Assembly: GCF_021390495.1 (NCBI RefSeq)
Contig: NZ_JAJEJP010000001.1
Coordinates: forward strand, 1,550,001 to 1,614,000
Direction of reading: 5' to 3'
DNA length: 64,000 nucleotides
DNA from: Paraburkholderia sp. ZP32-5
Lineage (GTDB): Bacteria; Pseudomonadota; Gammaproteobacteria; Burkholderiales; Burkholderiaceae
Shown here: piece after piece, positions 1 to 10,341 of the stretch
Layout: each line of letters opens with the position of its first letter
How positions within the stretch are numbered: position 1 is the stretch's first letter
Program-made: the position numbers and the translations under genes
The notes under the pieces: model-generated
The model's input: only the letters and a program-made list of their open reading frames with translations
What the model was told of the DNA's origin: nothing
Databases searched by the model: none

Positions 1-13
1 GGGCGCTTCGCTC

Positions 14-2029
14 ATGACGCGCGCTTGTGCGTTTGCCGGCATCGATGCGGCCGTCGCGCGACGCATGCGCGTTGTCGCGCGGCTTACCTGGTTGCTTGCC
101 GTACCGTTTGCGCCGCCGCGCGTGTCTTCGTTCGCCGTACCGCTTATCACGGCGCTCATCACATTACTGCCCGCGTGCATCGCCGCATTCCCGACCCTCG
201 CGGCCGCCGACGAAATCTCCACCACCAGCGACGAACCCGCGCCGTCGACAATCGAGCGCGACGTCCATCTGTTCGAGATCCAGAAAGACGGCTCCATCGA
301 GGAACACGACGACACCGTGCTGCGCGCCGATACCGCAAGCGGTGTCGACGATATCGCGCAGCGCTACGTGTGGTTCAACAAGGACATCGAGCAGGTGCAA
401 CTGCTGGCCGCCGAGACGATCGACCCCGACGGCAGCGCGCACCCGGTCGGCCCGGAAGCGATTCGCGACGTGCAGGAGCCGCGTTCGGCCGGCGCGCCGA
501 GTTTCGAGGACGGCGTGTTGCGCACGGTGATCTTTCCCGGCGTCGAGCGCGGTTCGCGCGTGCATCTCGCGTTTCGCAAGACTCGCGCGAGGCCGTTGCA
601 GGCCGGCACGTTCGCGTATCTGGTCGAACCGTCGCGTGAGCCCGTCGAGCTGCAGCGGCTGATCTTCGATCTGCCCGCCGATGTGCCGCTGTACGCCGAT
701 GCGCGTGGCTATGTCGCTTTGCCGCCGGTCACCGCGAACGGCCGCACCCGCTACGAGTTCGACTACCGGCACGGGCCGTACGCGCGTCTCGAAGCCGGCG
801 CGGTCGGTTACGCGAACTGGGGCGACCGGCTGATGGTGTCGACGGTGCCGGACTTCGCGAGCTTCGCCGCGCGCTATCGCGGACCCGCGAGCAACGACGC
901 GACGCGCGACGACGCTGCAATCGTCCACCTCGCGCGGAGCCTGACCGAAGGACTCACGGATCCGCGCGCGAAAGCCCGCGTGCTGTATGACTGGATGCGT
1001 CTGAACATCCGCTACGTCGCGCTGTTTCTCGGCGAGACGGCGGCGATTCCGCACAAGGCCGCCGATATCCTGCGCAACCGCTATGGCGACTGCAAGGATC
1101 ACGTCGCGCTATACGGTGCGCTGCTAGCCGCGGTGGGTATTCAAAGCGAAGCGGTGCTGCTCAATCTCGGGCCGTACTACAGCTTGCCGGCGGTGCCCGG
1201 TTACGGCACGAGCGCGATCAATCACGCGATCATCTGGATTCCGGAACTGTCGCAATTCGCGGATACGACCGCGGGCGGCACCGAATTCGGCTATCTGCCG
1301 GCGGGCGTGATGGACCGGCCGGTGCTGCTCGTCGATCAGGGCGTGCTCGCGCGTACGCCGGCCACGCAGACGCGCGAGCGCAGCGCGCGCGTGCAGATCG
1401 AGATCGACGACGCCGGCACTGCGCACTACGCGTACCGCGTCGAGGATACGGGCTATACCGCCGAGATCGAACGCAACACGTTCCGGCGCGCGACGCGGCA
1501 GCGCGCGCAGCAGATCGCCGCGAGCCGTCTGTTGCAGACCGGCCTGCATGGCAGCGCGCAATTGCAGACCGACGATGTCGCGATAACGAGCGGCCCGTTC
1601 GCAACGTCGATGCAGGGCAGCGTGCCGCATCTGCTGTGGCGCGACGGCACCACCGCGTTGCCTGCTCTGACGAGCCTGTCGGGCGGCATGGCTTCGCAGG
1701 TCGACACGTGGCTCGCCGAGCCGGTGAGAACGCAGCCGTGGGCATGCATCGGTGGCGAGTTCGACGAGACGCTGGAAATGACGCTGCCGCGTTTCGCGCG
1801 CATCACGGATCTGCCGGCGGACACCACGCTCGACGATCCGATGCTCGCGTTTTCGTCGCACTACGTGTTCGATCCGACCACGCGGACCTTGCAGGTGCGC
1901 CGACATCTGCGCGCCGCGTTCGGCCATCAGATGTGCACCGCCGACGAATTCGCGGCGCTGCGCGACGACCTCGTACGCATCGAGCGCGATCTCGATGCGC
2001 AGGTGATAGTCAGGGCAACGGGGAAATAG
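14..2029 (+). CDS. DUF3857 / transglutaminase-like exported protein
   Basis: Large periplasm-type protein of about 671 residues. After an N-terminal hydrophobic segment (roughly residues 30-66) comes a DUF3857-like beta-sandwich region (about 80-235), then a transglutaminase-like core. The core shows the catalytic triad pattern: Cys in YGDCKDH near residue 359, His in INHAIIW near 404 and Asp in FADTTAG near 417. The family pairs DUF3857 with a transglutaminase fold; the substrate is generally unknown. The frame is open to the window edge, so the true start may lie upstream, or at the internal ATG at position 65. It converges on the binding-protein gene at 2111. The function in this cell is not known. 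Confidence 0.85.
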   Translation: MTRACAFAGIDAAVARRMRVVARLTWLLAVPFAPPRVSSFAVPLITALITLLPACIAAFPTLAAADEISTTSDEPAPSTIERDVHLFEIQKDGSIEEHDDTVLRADTASGVDDIAQRYVWFNKDIEQVQLLAAETIDPDGSAHPVGPEAIRDVQEPRSAGAPSFEDGVLRTVIFPGVERGSRVHLAFRKTRARPLQAGTFAYLVEPSREPVELQRLIFDLPADVPLYADARGYVALPPVTANGRTRYEFDYRHGPYARLEAGAVGYANWGDRLMVSTVPDFASFAARYRGPASNDATRDDAAIVHLARSLTEGLTDPRAKARVLYDWMRLNIRYVALFLGETAAIPHKAADILRNRYGDCKDHVALYGALLAAVGIQSEAVLLNLGPYYSLPAVPGYGTSAINHAIIWIPELSQFADTTAGGTEFGYLPAGVMDRPVLLVDQGVLARTPATQTRERSARVQIEIDDAGTAHYAYRVEDTGYTAEIERNTFRRATRQRAQQIAASRLLQTGLHGSAQLQTDDVAITSGPFATSMQGSVPHLLWRDGTTALPALTSLSGGMASQVDTWLAEPVRTQPWACIGGEFDETLEMTLPRFARITDLPADTTLDDPMLAFSSHYVFDPTTRTLQVRRHLRAAFGHQMCTADEFAALRDDLVRIERDLDAQVIVRATGK

Positions 2030-2110
2030 CGGCGCTATACAACGAAGCGGCCCCGCATCGGCTCGTCACCGTGCGGGGCGCCTTGGCGCGAACGGATACT
2101 GCTTACGCGA

Positions 2111-3262
2111 TTACGTGCCGCTCTTCGTGACGACCGGCACCCACGCGCCGTTCTTCACCTGATACAGCGTCGATGCGCCGCTCTTCAACGCACCGTTGCT
2201 GTCGAACGAAATCTTGCCCGTTACGCCGTCGTAGTCGATCGACTTCAACACCGGGCGGTACACGTTCGGCGAGTCGGACTTGGCCTTTTGCATCGCCCTG
2301 ATCGCGACCCACGCGCCGTCGTAGCCGAACGGTGCATAAGACAGGATATCGACGCCGAACTCCTTCTTGAACTTCGTCGAGAAGTCCTTGCCGCCGGGTA
2401 GCTGGGCGAGCGGGCGGCCGTACTCCCAGGCCATCACGCCGTCGGCGGCGTCGCCGGCGAGCTTGATGAAGTCCTCGTCCATCACACCGCCGCCGCCGAC
2501 CAGTTGCGCGGTCAGGCCAAGCTGCTTCATGCGTCGCGCGAAGCCTGCCGCCTGGCTGTCGAGTCCGCCGAAGAACACGAGGTCCGCATTGGCGCCCTTG
2601 AACTTGGTGATCTGCGTGCTGAAGTCGACCGCGTGGTTGTCGGTGTAATCGCGCGCGACGATCGTGCCGCCGTGCGCCTTCACCGCTTTCTCGAACTCGT
2701 CGGCTTCGCCCTGACCGAACGCGGTGCGGTCGTCGATGATCGCGATGCGCTTGGCCTTCGTCACCTCGACCGCGTAGACGCCCGCGTTGCCGGCGTTTTG
2801 CGCATCCGTCGAAATCACCATGAACGCGTTCGTGAAGCCGCGGCCTGTGATGATCGGATTCGTCGCGGCCGGGTCGAGCATCGGAATGCCGGCCTGTTCG
2901 TAGACCTGCGAGGCCGGAATCGTCGTGCCGGAGTTGAAGTGGCCGACCACCACCGCGACGCCCGAGTCGACGAGCTTCTGCGCAGCCTGCACGCCGACGC
3001 GCGGGTCGGCCTGATCGTCCTGCGAGACCAGTTCGAAATGCGCGACCTTGTCGCCGATCTTGATCTTCTTCGCGTTGGCTTCGTTGATCGCGAGCCGCAC
3101 GCCGTTTTCCAGGTCCTTGCCGTAGCCGGCGTTGGCGCCCGTCAGTGGCGCGGCAAAACCGATCTTGACCGGCAGGTCGTCGGCGAGACTGGCGAGCGGA
3201 GCGATGGCGAACATGGCGCCAACGAGCATGGCGACGGGTTTGAGCGTGTTTTGAATACTCAT
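2111..3262 (-). CDS. Branched-chain amino acid ABC transporter substrate-binding protein (LivK/LivJ type)
   Basis: Periplasmic type I binding protein of 383 residues that captures branched-chain or related amino acids for an ABC importer. A signal peptide occupies about residues 1-25 and ends in ASLADD. The mature chain opens with KIGFAAPLTG and continues with GYGKDLENGVRLAINEAN, typical of the LivJ/LivK family. The start at 3262 is preferred over an in-frame upstream codon because an AGGAGA ribosome-binding site lies just before it. No permease or ATPase genes adjoin it, so it is an orphan binding protein here. The exact ligand cannot be told from sequence. Confidence 0.9.
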   Translation of the reverse strand: MSIQNTLKPVAMLVGAMFAIAPLASLADDLPVKIGFAAPLTGANAGYGKDLENGVRLAINEANAKKIKIGDKVAHFELVSQDDQADPRVGVQAAQKLVDSGVAVVVGHFNSGTTIPASQVYEQAGIPMLDPAATNPIITGRGFTNAFMVISTDAQNAGNAGVYAVEVTKAKRIAIIDDRTAFGQGEADEFEKAVKAHGGTIVARDYTDNHAVDFSTQITKFKGANADLVFFGGLDSQAAGFARRMKQLGLTAQLVGGGGVMDEDFIKLAGDAADGVMAWEYGRPLAQLPGGKDFSTKFKKEFGVDILSYAPFGYDGAWVAIRAMQKAKSDSPNVYRPVLKSIDYDGVTGKISFDSNGALKSGASTLYQVKNGAWVPVVTKSGT

Positions 3263-3724
3263 GGTCTCTCCTGGCATCGACGGTGTGATGAAATCGGCAA
3301 GACAGCAACAAGTAACGCAACAGGCAATGCAACCAGCAACTCAAACGGACAGGCGCAAACTGCAACGCGATACAACGCAGGAAGCCGAAGCAATACCCGC
3401 GTATCGACAGACTAAGAACGATCGGTTGCCCGTCACAACGCTGGAATACGCGCGACGGCGTAGTGCTTTACAACGTGTGCGCGGACGCTCGATCTGCCGC
3501 GAATATAGGGAGCCAATTTGCGGTCGTCTTGGCAGTTCGTGGCGTTTTGGGTGCGCATTTCGGCACAGCTTCCGAGACCCGCATCGGCTGCTCAGGGAAT
3601 GTGCGTATGGCGTGCAGGCCGGGTTGCCGCGACAGGCTCCGCATCGGGTGCGGATTACGGCATATGCTTAAGAAACCGGCGCGAGCGCGCCGGCCAGAGG
3701 GTGTTTGTTCCTGCTTCTTTCTGT
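3263..3724. other. Intergenic region upstream of the binding-protein gene
   Basis: This 460-base stretch has no convincing gene. It should hold the promoter of the minus-strand binding-protein gene; the part next to that gene is rich in short caac/gcaac motifs. At its other end lies a terminator hairpin for the gene ending at 3725. Short open frames here lack ribosome-binding sites and family resemblance. Confidence 0.5.
3672..3693 (-). terminator. Probable rho-independent terminator
   Basis: A 7-bp perfect GC stem (ccggcgc/gcgccgg) with a 4-base loop sits at 3676-3693. On the minus strand it is followed by tttctt. It lies about 30 bases past the stop codon of the acidic protein gene. Confidence 0.6.
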
Positions 3725-4186
3725 TTACCGCTCGCCTTGCTGGCGCAGCAGTTCTTCACGCAGACGCAGCAACGGCGCCTTGGTGTCTTCGTCGGCCCAG
3801 GTATCGAGATCGTCGATGGCGCGCTGGCAACCATCGAGCACGACGTCGAGATCGACCGGCACGCCGTTGTTCAGCGCGAATTCGATGGTTTCGGCGAACT
3901 GCTGGCACTCGTCCTCGCCGTACGAGATGTCGAGATTGTCCGCGATGATTTCGGCGATGTTGCTGCGGGCCTTGTCGTCGGCCGTCACCATGTCGACGAT
4001 GCCGCGCGCGACGGCCGGCGAGTAGTAGAGCGCGATATCGAGCCACTGCGTGGGATCGAAGTCGGCCTGGTCGAACTGGTTCTCGAAGAACTCGATCGCT
4101 TCCTGTTCGTGCACTTCGTCCGCGTCGACGCTGATGCACAACTGCTCAAAATATTCTTCCCGCTCGCTGCGGATATGACCGTCCAT
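3725..4186 (-). CDS. Small acidic protein of unknown function
   Basis: A 153-residue, strongly acidic soluble protein with no signal peptide or membrane segment. It is not a family I recognise. The chain is largely helical in character, with clusters such as DADEVHEQEAIEFFENQ near the N-terminus and a C-terminal helix ending LLRQQGER. The start at 4186 is chosen because a GAGG motif lies 6-7 bases upstream; the frame continues to 4273 but that part looks like untranslated leader. Codon use matches its neighbours, and a terminator hairpin follows. The gene looks real from coding bias and signals, but the function is unknown. Confidence 0.75.
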   Translation of the reverse strand: MDGHIRSEREEYFEQLCISVDADEVHEQEAIEFFENQFDQADFDPTQWLDIALYYSPAVARGIVDMVTADDKARSNIAEIIADNLDISYGEDECQQFAETIEFALNNGVPVDLDVVLDGCQRAIDDLDTWADEDTKAPLLRLREELLRQQGER

Positions 4187-4290
4187 CGATGCCTCGTCTG
4201 CTGAATGCCGGATGCCTGGAAAATGGGTTGGCTCAGGAGGGGCGTTGAATCCCGATCCTGGCCCACGCGGCACGCATTATAGGACGCGTA

Positions 4291-5157
4291 TCAGGCGCTA
4301 TCCGCAACCCACGCATCGAACCACTCGCGCGGCTGCGCGATTTCGTTCTGCATCGCGACCAGTTCGAGTTCGTAGCGGCCCGCTTGCCAGGTCGCCTTGA
4401 CCACCGCGTTCACCGCGGCGAGCGTGTGCTCGAACGCCGCGCGGATCGAATCGCCGAGCAACGTGCGCGCGACGAATACCGCGCTCGTCAGATCGCCGAC
4501 GCCGACCGGCTGCCGCGCGAACGGATAGAGCGGGCGCTGGCCCATCCATGCTTCACGCGCGGTGACGACGAGCATGTTGAAGCGGTCGGCGGGGCTGTTG
4601 CGATCGAGCAGATGCTTGACGAGCACGAGCCGCGGCCCGCGTGCGAGCACTTCGCGGCATGCCGTGACCGCTTCTTCGAGCGTCTCGATTTCGCGGCCGA
4701 CGAGGCGCTGCAATTCGGTGTGATTCGGCGCGATCGCGTCGGCCACCGCCGGCATCTCGCGCACCAGAAATTCTTCGATGCCGGGCTCGACATTGCACCC
4801 GCCGGTGGCGCCCATCACCGGATCGCAGAAGTACCACGCGCGCGGATTGACCGCCTTCACCGCCTTGACGATTTCGATCACCGCGCGCGCCTGCTCGGGC
4901 GTGCCGAGATAGCCCGACAGCACCGCGTCGCAGCGCGGCAGCATGCCGATCGCGCCGATGCCCTCGACGAGTTCTTCCATCTGCGAGGCGTCGATTGCGC
5001 TGCCGCTCCAGTGCCCGTATTGGGTGTGATTGGAGAACTGCACGGTGTTGAGAGGCCAGACGTTGACGCCGAGCCGGCACATCGGAAACACGGCCGCGCC
5101 ATTGCCGGCGTGACCGAACACGACGTGGGACTGGATGCTCAGAACGTTTTTCGTCAT
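4291..5157 (-). CDS. pdxY: Pyridoxal kinase PdxY
   Basis: A 288-residue ribokinase-superfamily enzyme that phosphorylates pyridoxal with ATP in the vitamin B6 salvage pathway. The N-terminus [20 protein letters not shown] and the [14 protein letters not shown] segment are characteristic of the PdxK/PdxY branch. Near the C-terminus [12 protein letters not shown] carries the catalytic aspartate of the GxGD motif. Length matches PdxY of enterobacteria (about 287). It is cytoplasmic. The next genes on either side are unrelated, so it is probably monocistronic or weakly linked with the acidic gene downstream. Confidence 0.94.
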   Translation of the reverse strand: MTKNVLSIQSHVVFGHAGNGAAVFPMCRLGVNVWPLNTVQFSNHTQYGHWSGSAIDASQMEELVEGIGAIGMLPRCDAVLSGYLGTPEQARAVIEIVKAVKAVNPRAWYFCDPVMGATGGCNVEPGIEEFLVREMPAVADAIAPNHTELQRLVGREIETLEEAVTACREVLARGPRLVLVKHLLDRNSPADRFNMLVVTAREAWMGQRPLYPFARQPVGVGDLTSAVFVARTLLGDSIRAAFEHTLAAVNAVVKATWQAGRYELELVAMQNEIAQPREWFDAWVADSA

Positions 5158-5420
5158 GGTGAGGCTCGCGCAACCGGTCAGGCGCGATCAGGGAAACGGG
5201 AAGGGGCTGCGTTAGCGGGCTGATGAGTCGGACGCCGCGCGGCACGCATGTCTGATCCGGATGGCGCAGGAAAAATGCCTGCCTCGCGTCGTCCGGTTAA
5301 TCAGCAAACAATACAGGAGTTTGACGGATGCGAGTCGATCCGCCCCTATTGTTGTTGCGCCGAACCATCACACGCCTTTCAAACTTTACGAAACCTGACA
5401 CGCCGCGCACGGCCGCTGGG

Positions 5421-6881
5421 TCAGACGAGCTCCCGGTATAGCGCGAGATAGCGTTCGGCCGATGCGCCCCAGCCGAAGTCCTGGCGCATTGCACGCCGTT
5501 GCGCGGCTTTCCATTCGGTGCGCCGCCCGTACAGCGCGAACGCGCGGCGGATCGCCGTCGCGAGCCCGTTCGGCTCGAACCGCTCGAACACGAAACCGGT
5601 CGCGAGATCGTTGGCGAGATTTTCGAGCGATGCGTCGGCGACCGTATCGGCGAGACCGCCGACGCAATGCACGAGCGGCAGCGTCCCATAGGCGAGCGCA
5701 TACAGCTGCGTGAGTCCGCACGGCTCGAAGCGCGACGGCACCGCGACCACGTCGCTGCCCGCGATGATCGTATGCGCGAGGGTTTCGTCGAAGCCGAGTT
5801 CGACCGCGACCGATTCCGGATGCGCCTGCGCGGCCCTCTTCAGGCCGGCTTCGAGCGCTGGATCGCCGGTGCCGAACACCACCAGCTGGCCGCCGCGCCG
5901 GACGATCTCCGGCACCACGCCGAGCAGCAGATCGAGACCTTTCTGCTCGGTCAGGCGACTCACGACGCCGAACAGCAGCGCATCGCTTTTCTGCGCGAGA
6001 CCGAAGCGCTTTTGCAGCGCTTCCTTGCATGCGAGCTTGCCGGCGAGGCGTGTTGCGCTGTAGTGCGTCGCGACGAGCGCATCGTTGGCGGGATTCCACA
6101 CCGTGTAGTCGACGCCGTTGAGGATTCCGCTCAGGTCGTGCGAGCGATGACGCAGTAGCGCGTCCAGCCCGCCGCCGTGCGCGATCGTCTGGATTTCGCG
6201 CGCATAGGTGGGGCTAACGGTCGTGATGCGGTCGCTGTAATAGAGCCCCGCCTTCAGGAACGACAGCTGGCCGTAGAACTCGACGCCGTGCATGCTGAAG
6301 AAGTCGGCCGGCAGACCGAGCTGGCCGAACTGATGCGCCGGGAAAATGCCCTGATACGCGAGGTTGTGAATCGTGAACACGCTGCGCGCAAGCGTGCACC
6401 CGTGTTCGCGTTCAGCCGCCTTCAGATAGGCGGGCGCGAGCCCCGCGTGCCAGTCGTGCGCATGAACGATCTGCGCCGACCACGTCGGGTCCAATTGCTG
6501 CGCGAGTTGCGCGGCGACCCAGCCGAGCAGCGCGAAACGCCGTGCGTTGTCGCCATAGGGCACGTGCTGGTCGTCCAGATATGGGTTGCCGGGCCGGTCG
6601 TACAGCGACGGCGCGCGGATCACGTAGACCGTGAGTCCGTTGGTGGGCAGCGTGCCGCGCTCGAGCGTCACGTCCGGTGCGTCGAAGCGGCGCCCCAGTT
6701 GCACGACTGGCTTCAGTTCGCGCAAACCGGCGAGCACCGCCGGAAAGCCGGGCAGCAGCACTCGCACATCGGCGCCAAGCTCGATCAGCGCGGACGGCAA
6801 CGCGCCCGCGACGTCGGCGAGACCGCCCGTTTTGAGAAGGGGATACAGCTCGCTTGCGACGTGCAGGGCGCGAATCGTCAT
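5421..6881 (-). CDS. glgA: Glycogen synthase GlgA
   Basis: A 486-residue GT5 glycosyltransferase that extends alpha-1,4-glucan using ADP-glucose. The diagnostic KTGGLADV ADP-glucose-binding motif is at about residues 17-24. The C-terminal half carries VSRLTEQKGLDLL and the PSRFEPCGLTQLYALAYG signature with the catalytic-site glutamate. Length is normal for the family (about 480). The gene for its substrate-forming partner, glgC, lies upstream on the same strand with 197 bases between, so the two act in one pathway and may be co-transcribed. No branching enzyme or phosphorylase gene is in the window. Confidence 0.96.
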   Translation of the reverse strand: MTIRALHVASELYPLLKTGGLADVAGALPSALIELGADVRVLLPGFPAVLAGLRELKPVVQLGRRFDAPDVTLERGTLPTNGLTVYVIRAPSLYDRPGNPYLDDQHVPYGDNARRFALLGWVAAQLAQQLDPTWSAQIVHAHDWHAGLAPAYLKAAEREHGCTLARSVFTIHNLAYQGIFPAHQFGQLGLPADFFSMHGVEFYGQLSFLKAGLYYSDRITTVSPTYAREIQTIAHGGGLDALLRHRSHDLSGILNGVDYTVWNPANDALVATHYSATRLAGKLACKEALQKRFGLAQKSDALLFGVVSRLTEQKGLDLLLGVVPEIVRRGGQLVVFGTGDPALEAGLKRAAQAHPESVAVELGFDETLAHTIIAGSDVVAVPSRFEPCGLTQLYALAYGTLPLVHCVGGLADTVADASLENLANDLATGFVFERFEPNGLATAIRRAFALYGRRTEWKAAQRRAMRQDFGWGASAERYLALYRELV

Positions 6882-6970
6882 AGGCTGGGTCTCTGTCAGG
6901 TTGGCTCGGTTGCCTTCGGGGTTGCCAGGGACTGCTCGCCGCGCATCGCCGCCGCGTTGGCCGGCTGCTC

Positions 6971-7000
6971 GGCCGCTTATGGCCGCTCATGGACGCTTAT
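6971..7000. repeat. Three tandem 10-bp repeats between glgC and glgA
   Basis: Three near-identical decamers (ggccgcttat, ggccgctcat, ggacgcttat) stand in tandem in the glgC-glgA intergenic space. No function is evident. They may simply be slippage products. Confidence 0.7.
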
Positions 7001-7078
7001 GGCGGCCGGCGCGGGCAAGGCGGTATGCAACACGCGGCATGCGTGCGGAATGCGCACGCGTCGCGCACTACTTGCGCG

Positions 7079-8344
7079 CTATTTAGGCTGTTTGCGCAGC
7101 GCTTCTTCGGTGACGAGTACCACACCGTCGTCGGTGCGATAGAAGCGCTCGGCGTCGCGTGCCGCGTCTTCGCCGATCACGGTGCCTTCCGGGATCGAGC
7201 AGCCGCGATCGATCACCACCTTCTGCAGGCGGCAGCTCGCGCCGACCGTGACCTGCGGCAACAAGACTGCCTCATTGATGTTACAGAACGAACTCACTTT
7301 CACATTCGACGACAGCACCGAGCGCGAAATCTGCGAGCCCGAGATCACGCAGCCGCCACACACGATCAGGTTATTGCCGGAGCCCTGCAGCCCCTTCATG
7401 TCGCGCACGAACTTCGCGGGCGGCAGTTGCTCCTGATACGTCCAGATCGGCCAGCTGCGGTCGTACAGATCGAGCGTCGGGATCGTCGAGGCGAGATCGA
7501 GATTCGCGGCCCAGTACGCGTCGATCGTGCCGACATCACGCCAGTACGGTTCGACGTTCGGATCCGACGACACGCACGACATGCTGAACGGATGCGCGAT
7601 CGCCGTGCCCTGGGTGACGACGCGTGGCAGGATGTCCTTGCCGAAGTCGTGATCGGTATCGATCGCCGCGATGTTTTCCTCGAGCAGCGAGTACAGGTAG
7701 TCGGCGTTGAACACGTAGATGCCCATGCTCGCGAGCGCGGTGTCGGGGCGGCCGGGCATCGCGGGCGGATCGGCCGGCTTTTCGACGAAGCCGGTCACGC
7801 GGCGGTTTTCGTCGACCGCCATCACGCCGAACGCGACCGCGTCCATGCGCGGCACCTCGATGCAGCCGACCGTGCAGTCCGCGCCGCTGTCCGCGTGATC
7901 GGCGATCATGCGCGTGTAGTCCATCTTGTAGATGTGGTCGCCCGCGAGCACGACCACGTACTTCGGACGGATCGAGCGGATGATGTCGAGGTTCTGGAAC
8001 ACCGCATCGGCGGTGCCGCGATACCAGTGCGCGCCTTCGACGCGCTGCTGCGCGGGCCACAGATCGATGAACTCGCCCATTTCGCCGCGCAGGAAGCCCC
8101 AGCCGCGCTGCAGATGACGCAGCAGCGAATGCGCCTTGTACTGCGTGACCACCGCGATGCGGCGGATGCCCGAATTCAGGCAGTTCGACAGCGCGAAATC
8201 GATGATCCGGTATTTGCCGCCGAAGTGAACCGCGGGTTTGACACGCTTGTTGGTGAGGGGCCCGAGGCGGGTGCCGCGTCCGCCCGCGAGAACGATCGCG
8301 AGCGTGGTGCGTTGCAGGTCGTTTAGCCGAGCCGGAGTGCTCAT
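7079..8344 (-). CDS. glgC: Glucose-1-phosphate adenylyltransferase GlgC
   Basis: A 421-residue ADP-glucose pyrophosphorylase, the committed and usually allosterically controlled step of bacterial glycogen synthesis (glucose-1-phosphate + ATP to ADP-glucose). The nucleotide-binding signature [13 protein letters not shown] is near residues 19-31, followed by [19 protein letters not shown]. The active-site region has FVEKP, and a left-handed beta-helix domain occupies the last third. Length fits the family. It precedes glgA on the minus strand. Confidence 0.97.
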   Translation of the reverse strand: MSTPARLNDLQRTTLAIVLAGGRGTRLGPLTNKRVKPAVHFGGKYRIIDFALSNCLNSGIRRIAVVTQYKAHSLLRHLQRGWGFLRGEMGEFIDLWPAQQRVEGAHWYRGTADAVFQNLDIIRSIRPKYVVVLAGDHIYKMDYTRMIADHADSGADCTVGCIEVPRMDAVAFGVMAVDENRRVTGFVEKPADPPAMPGRPDTALASMGIYVFNADYLYSLLEENIAAIDTDHDFGKDILPRVVTQGTAIAHPFSMSCVSSDPNVEPYWRDVGTIDAYWAANLDLASTIPTLDLYDRSWPIWTYQEQLPPAKFVRDMKGLQGSGNNLIVCGGCVISGSQISRSVLSSNVKVSSFCNINEAVLLPQVTVGASCRLQKVVIDRGCSIPEGTVIGEDAARDAERFYRTDDGVVLVTEEALRKQPK

Positions 8345-8935
8345 GTTTGTCTCCCATGCAAGTACTTGCTGATTGGTATGCCCCCGGGGTGATCTGATTG
8401 TGTGCGGTTAGCCGATGCGTCGACTCCTGCTGCAACGCGGGCCTGTTCGACTCGACATCTCCGCCGCGCTATCGGCTGGTCACCTGCTGTCTCGTCTTTT
8501 CAGGGCTTCACCGTCGCTGCTTTCCCGTCGCTGTTTTGCGGCCCTGTCAGCTAGTTCTAGCACCGATTCGACGCAAGCGAACAATGTTTATTGCACCCGT
8601 GACGCGCCGGGCCATCCTCGCACGATCGGCTTTCGCCGCGCAGCGCTCCGTGCGGCGAAGCACACAGAACGCGAGGTTATGCGCGTGCGAAGATCCGATT
8701 AGCCACGGATCGCAATATGCATGCCACGTTGCTGTCCGAGGCCGTACGCGCGGCGCCGATGTGCAAGGCCGATGTGTAAGGCTGCTCGCGCGAAGACGTT
8801 TGCGCGATGCGGTTGCGCGGTTGGCGGCGTTATCCGGCGGTGCGTCGTAGAATCGTGCGCTCCCGGTGGACAGGTCGGCGCGGACTGCCGCGACACCGAT
8901 CCACGTCCGTTCACTGTTGCGTTCTTTTCCCGAAA
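8345..8935. other. Divergent intergenic region
   Basis: About 590 bases between the divergent glgC and alpha/beta-hydrolase genes. It must hold both promoters, but I see no clear -35/-10 pair, operator or RNA structure. The open frames crossing it lack ribosome-binding sites and recognisable sequence. Confidence 0.5.
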
Positions 8936-10063
8936 ATGCCGATGAGTCTCCGCCGCTTACCCTCGCTAGCCCTGTTGAGTATCTGCGCTTGCGTCGCGAT
9001 GTCCATGGTGTCCGCCGGTGCTGATGCCGCCACGCCGGCCGGCGCGCGGAGCGACACGAGTCCGCCGGCCGCGAGCGCCGCCGCGTCCGCATCCGCGCCT
9101 GCCGTCGAGGATCCGGGGCCGGCCTACGGACCGGAGCTTGAAGGTTTCAACTATCCCGCGCCGGTCGCGCGCTTCGAGTTCACATCGCAAGGCGTGCCGT
9201 TGCAGATGGCCTACATGGACGTCAAACCGGCGCATCCGAACGGCCGCACCATCGTGTTGCTGCATGGCAAGAACTTCTGCTCGGCGACGTGGGATGCGAC
9301 GATCCATCGCTTGAGCGATGCTGGCTATCGCGTGGTTGCGCCGGATCAGATCGGCTTCTGTAAGTCGAGCAAGCCCGAGCATTACCAGTACAGCTTCCAG
9401 CAGCTCGCGCGCAATACGCACGCGCTGCTCGAATCGATTGGCGTGACGGACGCGACGGTGGTCGGCCATTCGACCGGCGGCATGCTCGCGATCCGCTATG
9501 CGCTGATGTATCCGCGCGAAACGCAGCAATTGGTGCTGGTGAATCCGATCGGCCTCGAAGACTGGAAGGCGAAGGGCGTGCCGTCGCTATCGGTCGACCA
9601 GTGGTATCAGCGCGAACTGAAGACGACCGCCGACGGCATTCGCCGCTACGAGCAGAGCACCTACTATGCGGGCCAGTGGCGCGCCGATTACGAACCGTGG
9701 GTGCAGATGCTCGCGGGCATGTATCGCGGACCGGGCAAGCAGATCGTCGCGTGGAATTCCGCGTTGCTGTACGACATGATTTACACGCAGCCGGTGGTGT
9801 ATGAACTCGGCCAGTTGCAGATGCCGACGCTTCTGCTGATTGGCCAGAAAGACACGACGGCGATCGGCAAGGACGCGGCACCGCCCGCGGTGCGCGCGAA
9901 AATCGGCCACTACCCGGAGCTGGGCCGCGCGGCCGCGAAGGCGATCCCGCATGCGACGCTGGTCGAGTTCGCGGGGCTGGGGCACGCGCCGCAGATGCAG
10001 GATCCGGACGCGTTTCATAAGGCGCTGCTCGATGGACTCGCGGCGGTGCCGGCGAATCGGTGA
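8936..10063 (+). CDS. Exported alpha/beta hydrolase
   Basis: About 375 residues with an N-terminal signal peptide (LPSLALLSICACVAMSM...) ending near the Ala-rich stretch at residues 25-30, so it is probably periplasmic. The alpha/beta-hydrolase fold is shown by the oxyanion strand VLLHGKNF, the nucleophile elbow VGHSTGG (Ser near residue 178), the acid segment LLIGQKDTTA, and the catalytic His in GLGHAPQMQDP. The family includes esterases, lipases and haloperoxidase-like enzymes; the substrate is not predictable. Two ATGs (8936 and 8942) are possible and neither has a strong ribosome-binding site. Confidence 0.88.
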   Translation: MPMSLRRLPSLALLSICACVAMSMVSAGADAATPAGARSDTSPPAASAAASASAPAVEDPGPAYGPELEGFNYPAPVARFEFTSQGVPLQMAYMDVKPAHPNGRTIVLLHGKNFCSATWDATIHRLSDAGYRVVAPDQIGFCKSSKPEHYQYSFQQLARNTHALLESIGVTDATVVGHSTGGMLAIRYALMYPRETQQLVLVNPIGLEDWKAKGVPSLSVDQWYQRELKTTADGIRRYEQSTYYAGQWRADYEPWVQMLAGMYRGPGKQIVAWNSALLYDMIYTQPVVYELGQLQMPTLLLIGQKDTTAIGKDAAPPAVRAKIGHYPELGRAAAKAIPHATLVEFAGLGHAPQMQDPDAFHKALLDGLAAVPANR

Positions 10064-10204
10064 GGGTTCAGAAGAAGGCTTTCAGTCTGATATTGCCGGG
10101 CAAAGAAAGCTGGCAATGGGACGTACATCAGCGCAACGCGACGAGGCGGTTCGATGTCGTGGCGCGCCGTTGTCGTTGCCGCCACATAGCGGGAGCTACT
10201 CCAT

Positions 10205-10237
10205 AAAAAAGACCGCTGCCCTTACGGGTAGCGGTCT
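10205..10237 (-). terminator. Rho-independent terminator
   Basis: A 12-bp stem (one G-T wobble) with a ttac loop at 10210-10237. The minus strand continues directly into a run of six T. It sits about 100 bases past the stop of the lytic transglycosylase gene and would end the three-gene cassette. Confidence 0.8.
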
Positions 10238-10341
10238 TCGATTGTTCACTGAACTCCTGCTGTCGTCAGACACGGGCTCAAGCCGTGCGACCCGCAAGGC
10301 CATCGCGCTTGCAACGACCTCGAGCGACTAGCGTCCAAAGC

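Noticed and set aside
2050..2079. Hairpin gccccgca/tgcggggc between convergent genes
   Set aside because: Loop of 14 bases and no T run on either strand; a terminator role is too weak to claim.
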